Assembly: GCA_026706385.1 (NCBI GenBank) | Contig: JAPOYV010000043.1 | Span: forward strand, 1-64,000 | From: Gammaproteobacteria bacterium | GTDB taxonomy: Bacteria > Pseudomonadota > Gammaproteobacteria > Pseudomonadales > Azotimanducaceae | DNA: 64,000 bases | Direction of reading: 5' to 3' | Shown here: positions 60,734 through 64,000 of the stretch, in pieces | Position numbering within the stretch: position 1 is the first letter of the stretch | Layout: every line of letters starts with the position of its first letter | The notes under the pieces: generated by a model | What the model was told of the DNA's origin: nothing | Database searches by the model: none | The model's input: the letters and a program-made list of their open reading frames with translations, nothing else | Program-made: the position numbers and the translations under genes

Positions 60734-61501
60734 ATGCCGGCCGGCCAACCGCGGGAAAAAACGCCGCTCGTGGACTTCGTGATCGTCGGCGCGCAGAAAT
60801 GTGGCACCACGGCCCTCGGCCAGTTCCTGGCCCGACACCCCGAGATCGGCATGTCGTCCCAAAAGGAGGTGCACCTCTTCGATCAGCCGGACTACGCGCC
60901 TGGTACCACGGCGGCGGAAATCGACGCGCGCTATCGACGCTATTTCGCGCATGTCAGCGAGGCCAAAGTGCGGGGCGAGGCGACGCCGATCTACATGTAT
61001 CTCCCGGGCGTGGCGGCGGAACTGAAACGCTACAACCCCGACATCAAGCTGATCGTGCTCCTGCGCGATCCGGTCGAAAGGGCGCTGTCGGCCTACTACA
61101 TGCAGAGAGCGAGGGCGCGCGAGACGAAGCCGCTGTGGCTCGCGCTGCTGCTCGAGCCTTGGCGGCTTCGGCGCGATCGCGACGTCCGACGTTGGCGCTC
61201 GGCAGCGCGAGAACACGGTTACCGAAGCCGCGGGCTCTACAGTCTGCAGTTGCGCGAGCTCTACCGCCATTTCGAGCAGCGCCGGATCCTAATCGTGCGC
61301 TGCGACGATCTGCGCGACGACCACGACGCCACCCTGCGCCGCGTTCTTGCCTTCCTCGACGTGTCGACGGCCGTTCGGATCCCTCCGGAGATCGTGTTCG
61401 GCGGCCAGGCGGGTCGCCGGCCGCACCGATCGTGTCGGGCGATTCTCAAGCTGTCGTACGCGGTGGAGTACCGTCGCCAGCGCCGCCTCGGCGTCGGCTG
61501 A
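60734..61501 (+). CDS. Sulfotransferase family protein
   Basis: A 255-residue PAPS sulfotransferase of the heparan/chondroitin-sulfotransferase-like group. The 5'-phosphosulfate loop is VDFVIVGAQKCGTTALGQFL (residues 14-33), with Lys in the position of catalysis. The 3'-phosphate-binding segment is IVLLRDPVERALSAYYMQ near residue 112. RGLYSLQLRELYRHFEQRRILIVRCDDL follows. ATG 60734 follows the glycosyltransferase gene by 6 bases; a TTG three bases earlier is also possible. It acts in the same operon on probably the same glycan. Confidence 0.85.
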   Translation: MPAGQPREKTPLVDFVIVGAQKCGTTALGQFLARHPEIGMSSQKEVHLFDQPDYAPGTTAAEIDARYRRYFAHVSEAKVRGEATPIYMYLPGVAAELKRYNPDIKLIVLLRDPVERALSAYYMQRARARETKPLWLALLLEPWRLRRDRDVRRWRSAAREHGYRSRGLYSLQLRELYRHFEQRRILIVRCDDLRDDHDATLRRVLAFLDVSTAVRIPPEIVFGGQAGRRPHRSCRAILKLSYAVEYRRQRRLGVG

Positions 61502-62015
61502 CGACCAGGTCCACCACGCCGGTGGAAACGACAGCAGCCACGGCTGGCTATCGTGCCGTCCAGAGCTTCTTCAACGTGCGGCCGGACTCTCCTCTCGGCA
61601 ACGATGTGACCGGCGGCACTGATCCGCAAGGAGAACGACTGACTCTCCAAGCGCTCCCGCGACGTGCCAAGCCGGTGTTGACATACTCGAGACGTTCGGC
61701 ATAATGCCCGGCTCACCGACGCAGTCTGCACCGTGTCAGCGGTGCCGGGCGAGATGCGAGCCGCAGCGTTTGTTCATGCCCGCGGACTCGGGTCTCGGTC
61801 GTACCAGACTCGGTCGGCAGTCCCGATAGGGCTCTCGAAGGTCGGTTCAAAGTCTGCCCGGTGGCGATCACCGGGCCCTTGGCGGTTGTCGTATGTGCGT
61901 GGTGGTGCGGAGGAGCGCGCCACAAGTCGGACGAATGCGCCATATTGGGTTACAACGCGATTGCGCTTCGTCGACGGGCGGCTCGGCCGAGTCCCGTTGT
62001 TGCGGGTACGTGGCC
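61502..62015. other. Long 5' region with structured leader
   Basis: 514 bases without a recognised gene. It contains a near-consensus promoter at 61678-61706, a stem gcccggc/gccgggc after it (about 61707-61755) and a perfect hairpin gcccggtg-gcgat-caccgggc (61856-61876). The distance from the promoter to the next start codon (about 300 bases) leaves room for a structured leader or a small RNA. Confidence 0.45.
61678..61706 (+). promoter_or_regulatory. Sigma70-type promoter
   Basis: TTGACA at 61678-61683, a 17-base spacer, then ATAATG at 61701-61706: the clearest sigma70-type match I noticed in this GC-rich window. It reads toward the secreted repeat protein. Confidence 0.6.
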
Positions 62016-64000
62016 GTGAACCGTCGTCCCAAGGCCCCTCGGACGACCATCGGGACCCTTGCATCCACGCTCGGACTTCGAGGCTGGCTGGTGACAGCCG
62101 CCATGATCGGACTCGCGGGTGCCGGCGCTGCGGCCCAAGGCGAGGAGACTGCGCACCCGGTTCCATACTTCCCGGCGGCGTCGGACAGCACGCTGCAGGG
62201 CTTCGTACGCGTGATCAACCACTCGGCTGACGCGGGTGTTGTGCTCGTCGACGCCTACGACGATACCGGCCGGCATTTCGGCCCCTTGACGCTGTCCTTG
62301 AATGGCGGCGAGACAAGCCACTTCAACTCTGACGACTTAGAGGCGGGGAACGCCGACAAGAGCCTCCCCGCGGGAACGGGGCCTGGTCACGGCGACTGGC
62401 GGCTTGCGCTGACCAGCGACCTCGACATCGAGGTGCTGTCCTACATCCGCACGACCGATGGGTTCCTTAGCGCCATGCACGACGTGGCGCCGATTGTGGG
62501 CGGCTACCACTGGATTGCGACCTTCAACCCGGGCCGCAACCACAATCAGGTCAGCCTGCTGCGACTGGTCAACACGAGCGACGAAAGGGCCGAGGTGTGG
62601 GTGACAGGCATCGACGATGCGGGCGCCTCGCCCGGCCACGGCGTCACCTTGTCCATCCCTGCCAGCGCCTCGCGCACCATCACGGCATCCGAGCTGGAAT
62701 CCGGCGTCGCCCCCGGTCTGAGCGGAGCGCTGGGCAATGGCCAAGGGAAATGGCAGTTGATCGTCGAGTCGGACCGGGAACTGGCTGTGATGAGCCTGCT
62801 CTCGAATCCGACGGGGCACGTGACCAACCTGTCGAGCGTACCCGACGACCCCGGCGAGTCGTACGTGGTGGGCCTGTTTCCCGCTGCGGCCAATCCCAAT
62901 GGATGGCAGGGCTTCGTACGCGTGATCAATTCCTCCGAACAAGCGGGCGAGGTGACGATCCAGCCCGCGGACGACAGCGACTGGGCATACGATCCATTGA
63001 CCCTCGCCATCGGCGCGAAGGCGACCGCGCACTTCAACTCCGACGATCTGGAGCTAGGCAACGCCGCGAAGGGTCTGTCCGGCGGCATAGGCCCCGGCAA
63101 GGGCCACTGGTGCCTGGAAATCTCGAGCGACCTCGACATCCGCGTACTCGCCTACATCCGAACCGAGGATGGATTCGTGACGGGAATGCACGACAAGGCC
63201 CCCGACGCCGACGGGAGTCACCGGGTGGCGACCTTCAACCCGGGCAGCAACCGGAACCAGCGGAGCTTCGTGCGACTCGTCAACATGGGAGCCGAGGACG
63301 CCATTGTGGAGATCTCGGGTCTCGACGGCGCGGGCAAGTCGCCCGGCCGCGCGGTCCGCCTGTCCGTCGGCAGTGGCACGGCCACGTCGCTCTCCGCAAT
63401 GGCACTGGAGGCGGGCGACGCGTCCATGGAAGGAGCCCTGGGTGACGGCACAGGCAAGTGGCAACTCTCGGTCAAGTCGGAACAGCCCCTCATCGTCATG
63501 AGCCTGCTGTCCAATCCCACGGGACACCTGACGAACCTCTCCACCACGCCGCGCGGGCCATCGGCGGGAACACGATCATCGAATCTGGTCACCGAGATGC
63601 CAGCCGTCAGCGATGCGAACCCGAACCCGGGGGACCGGCTCACGCTATCGGCGACCGTGAGAAACGTCGGCGTTTTCACGTCGGAGGCAACAACGCTCCG
63701 CTACTACCGCTCCGACAACGCAAAGATCTCCAGTGCCGATACGTTGGTGGGGACAGACGCGGTCGACCAGTTGGCACCCGCCACGGAGACCTTCGTTGCC
63801 ACCGGTCTGAACGCGCCCTCAGAGAGTAGGCCCCACTACTACGGGGCATGCGTGGACGCTGTCCCAGGCGAGTCGGACACCAGGGACAACTGCTCCGAGT
63901 CGGTGCGAGTCGATATCGCCGATTCAGGTCTCCCCGACCTCCGGGTCCGCGCGCCGACAGTCAGCGACTCCTCGCCCGAGGCCGGCAAGGCGTTCACGCT
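62016..64000 (+). CDS. Secreted repeat and CARDB-domain protein, cut by window end
   Basis: An open frame of at least 661 codons without a stop before the window edge. GTG 62016 is followed by a signal peptide (GWLVTAAMIGLAGAGAAAQG). Then come two tandem units of 237 residues, each with two related halves (GFVRVINHSADAGVVLVDAYDD and LLRLVNTSDERAEVWVTGIDD types; NSDDLEAGNA and SSDLDIRVLAYIRT recur). From about residue 520 a CARDB-type adhesion module follows (VTEMPAVSDANPNPGDRLTLSA, LRYYRSDNAKI, YYGACVDAVPGESDT), with the start of a second. It is probably a large exported adhesin-like protein; the start could be GTG 62010. Confidence 0.8.
   Translation, partial: MNRRPKAPRTTIGTLASTLGLRGWLVTAAMIGLAGAGAAAQGEETAHPVPYFPAASDSTLQGFVRVINHSADAGVVLVDAYDDTGRHFGPLTLSLNGGETSHFNSDDLEAGNADKSLPAGTGPGHGDWRLALTSDLDIEVLSYIRTTDGFLSAMHDVAPIVGGYHWIATFNPGRNHNQVSLLRLVNTSDERAEVWVTGIDDAGASPGHGVTLSIPASASRTITASELESGVAPGLSGALGNGQGKWQLIVESDRELAVMSLLSNPTGHVTNLSSVPDDPGESYVVGLFPAAANPNGWQGFVRVINSSEQAGEVTIQPADDSDWAYDPLTLAIGAKATAHFNSDDLELGNAAKGLSGGIGPGKGHWCLEISSDLDIRVLAYIRTEDGFVTGMHDKAPDADGSHRVATFNPGSNRNQRSFVRLVNMGAEDAIVEISGLDGAGKSPGRAVRLSVGSGTATSLSAMALEAGDASMEGALGDGTGKWQLSVKSEQPLIVMSLLSNPTGHLTNLSTTPRGPSAGTRSSNLVTEMPAVSDANPNPGDRLTLSATVRNVGVFTSEATTLRYYRSDNAKISSADTLVGTDAVDQLAPATETFVATGLNAPSESRPHYYGACVDAVPGESDTRDNCSESVRVDIADSGLPDLRVRAPTVSDSSPEAGKAFT
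62196..63562 (+). repeat. Tandem 237-codon repeats
   Basis: The second unit begins 711 bases after the first; the sequence cagggcttcgtacgcgtgat is identical at 62196 and 62907. Each unit contains two homologous halves, so four related modules follow one another. Confidence 0.8.

Overview
The window is GC-rich bacterial DNA with almost no AT-rich stretches. A complete tusDCBE set (2-thiouridine sulfur relay) points to a gammaproteobacterium. TonB-dependent uptake, a formylglycine sulfatase, sulfotransferases and a CARDB-type secreted repeat protein fit an uncultivated, probably marine or host-associated lineage. No rRNA, tRNA or CRISPR array was recognised, and the species cannot be named from this sequence.

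Layout. (1) 1-4.9 kb is a mobile, decayed zone: gene remnants, a P4-type tyrosine integrase, a complete IS110/IS1111-type insertion sequence with 14-bp subterminal inverted repeats and a strongly structured 3' non-coding region, and terminal relics of another (IS21-like) element. (2) 4.9-14 kb holds a glutamine amidotransferase, a glutathione S-transferase, a large sulfatase, a degenerate DNA-methyltransferase-like protein, a TonB-dependent receptor and a TPR protein. (3) 14.1-19.3 kb holds tusDCBE, then a convergent four-gene operon (two DUF1538 membrane proteins, a PII-like protein, a CBS protein) and two hypotheticals. (4) 19.9-55.7 kb is a type VI secretion locus. (5) 56.4-64 kb holds an orphan ParB-like protein, a TetR regulator, a sulfotransferase/glycosyltransferase/sulfotransferase cluster, and the start of a long secreted repeat protein cut by the window edge.

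The T6SS carries tssA, B, C, two hcp (tssD), E, F, G, H (clpV), J, K, L, M, two VgrG-like (tssI) genes and a PAAR-like (DUF4150) tip. It also carries accessory families often found with DUF4150 tips (DUF3540, DUF2169-pentapeptide, pentapeptide). The core runs leftward from clpV (51.7 kb): clpV-tssJ-tssK-tssL-tssM-tssA overlap or nearly abut, followed by two paralogous hypotheticals, PAAR-like, tssB, tssC, a TPR gene, a pentapeptide gene, hcp2, hcp1, vgrG-like 1, vgrG-like 2, a 1358-residue candidate cargo protein and DUF2169. tssE-F-G plus a resolvase-like gene run rightward from the same divergent intergenic region. No Fha, PpkA or PppA homologue is visible.

Unusual points: an EF-hand-bearing insertion inside the OB fold of one VgrG-like spike and a minisatellite-encoded Pro/Ser/Gly tail on the same protein; a frameshift in the other VgrG-like gene and another in the TPR gene; a tandem-duplicated TssJ; a family of three proteins sharing one domain; a TssM without a Walker A lysine; an IS607-resolvase-like protein that seems to have lost its catalytic serine; and a composite direct repeat (a 21-bp sequence plus a long palindrome) on both sides of the whole T6SS locus.
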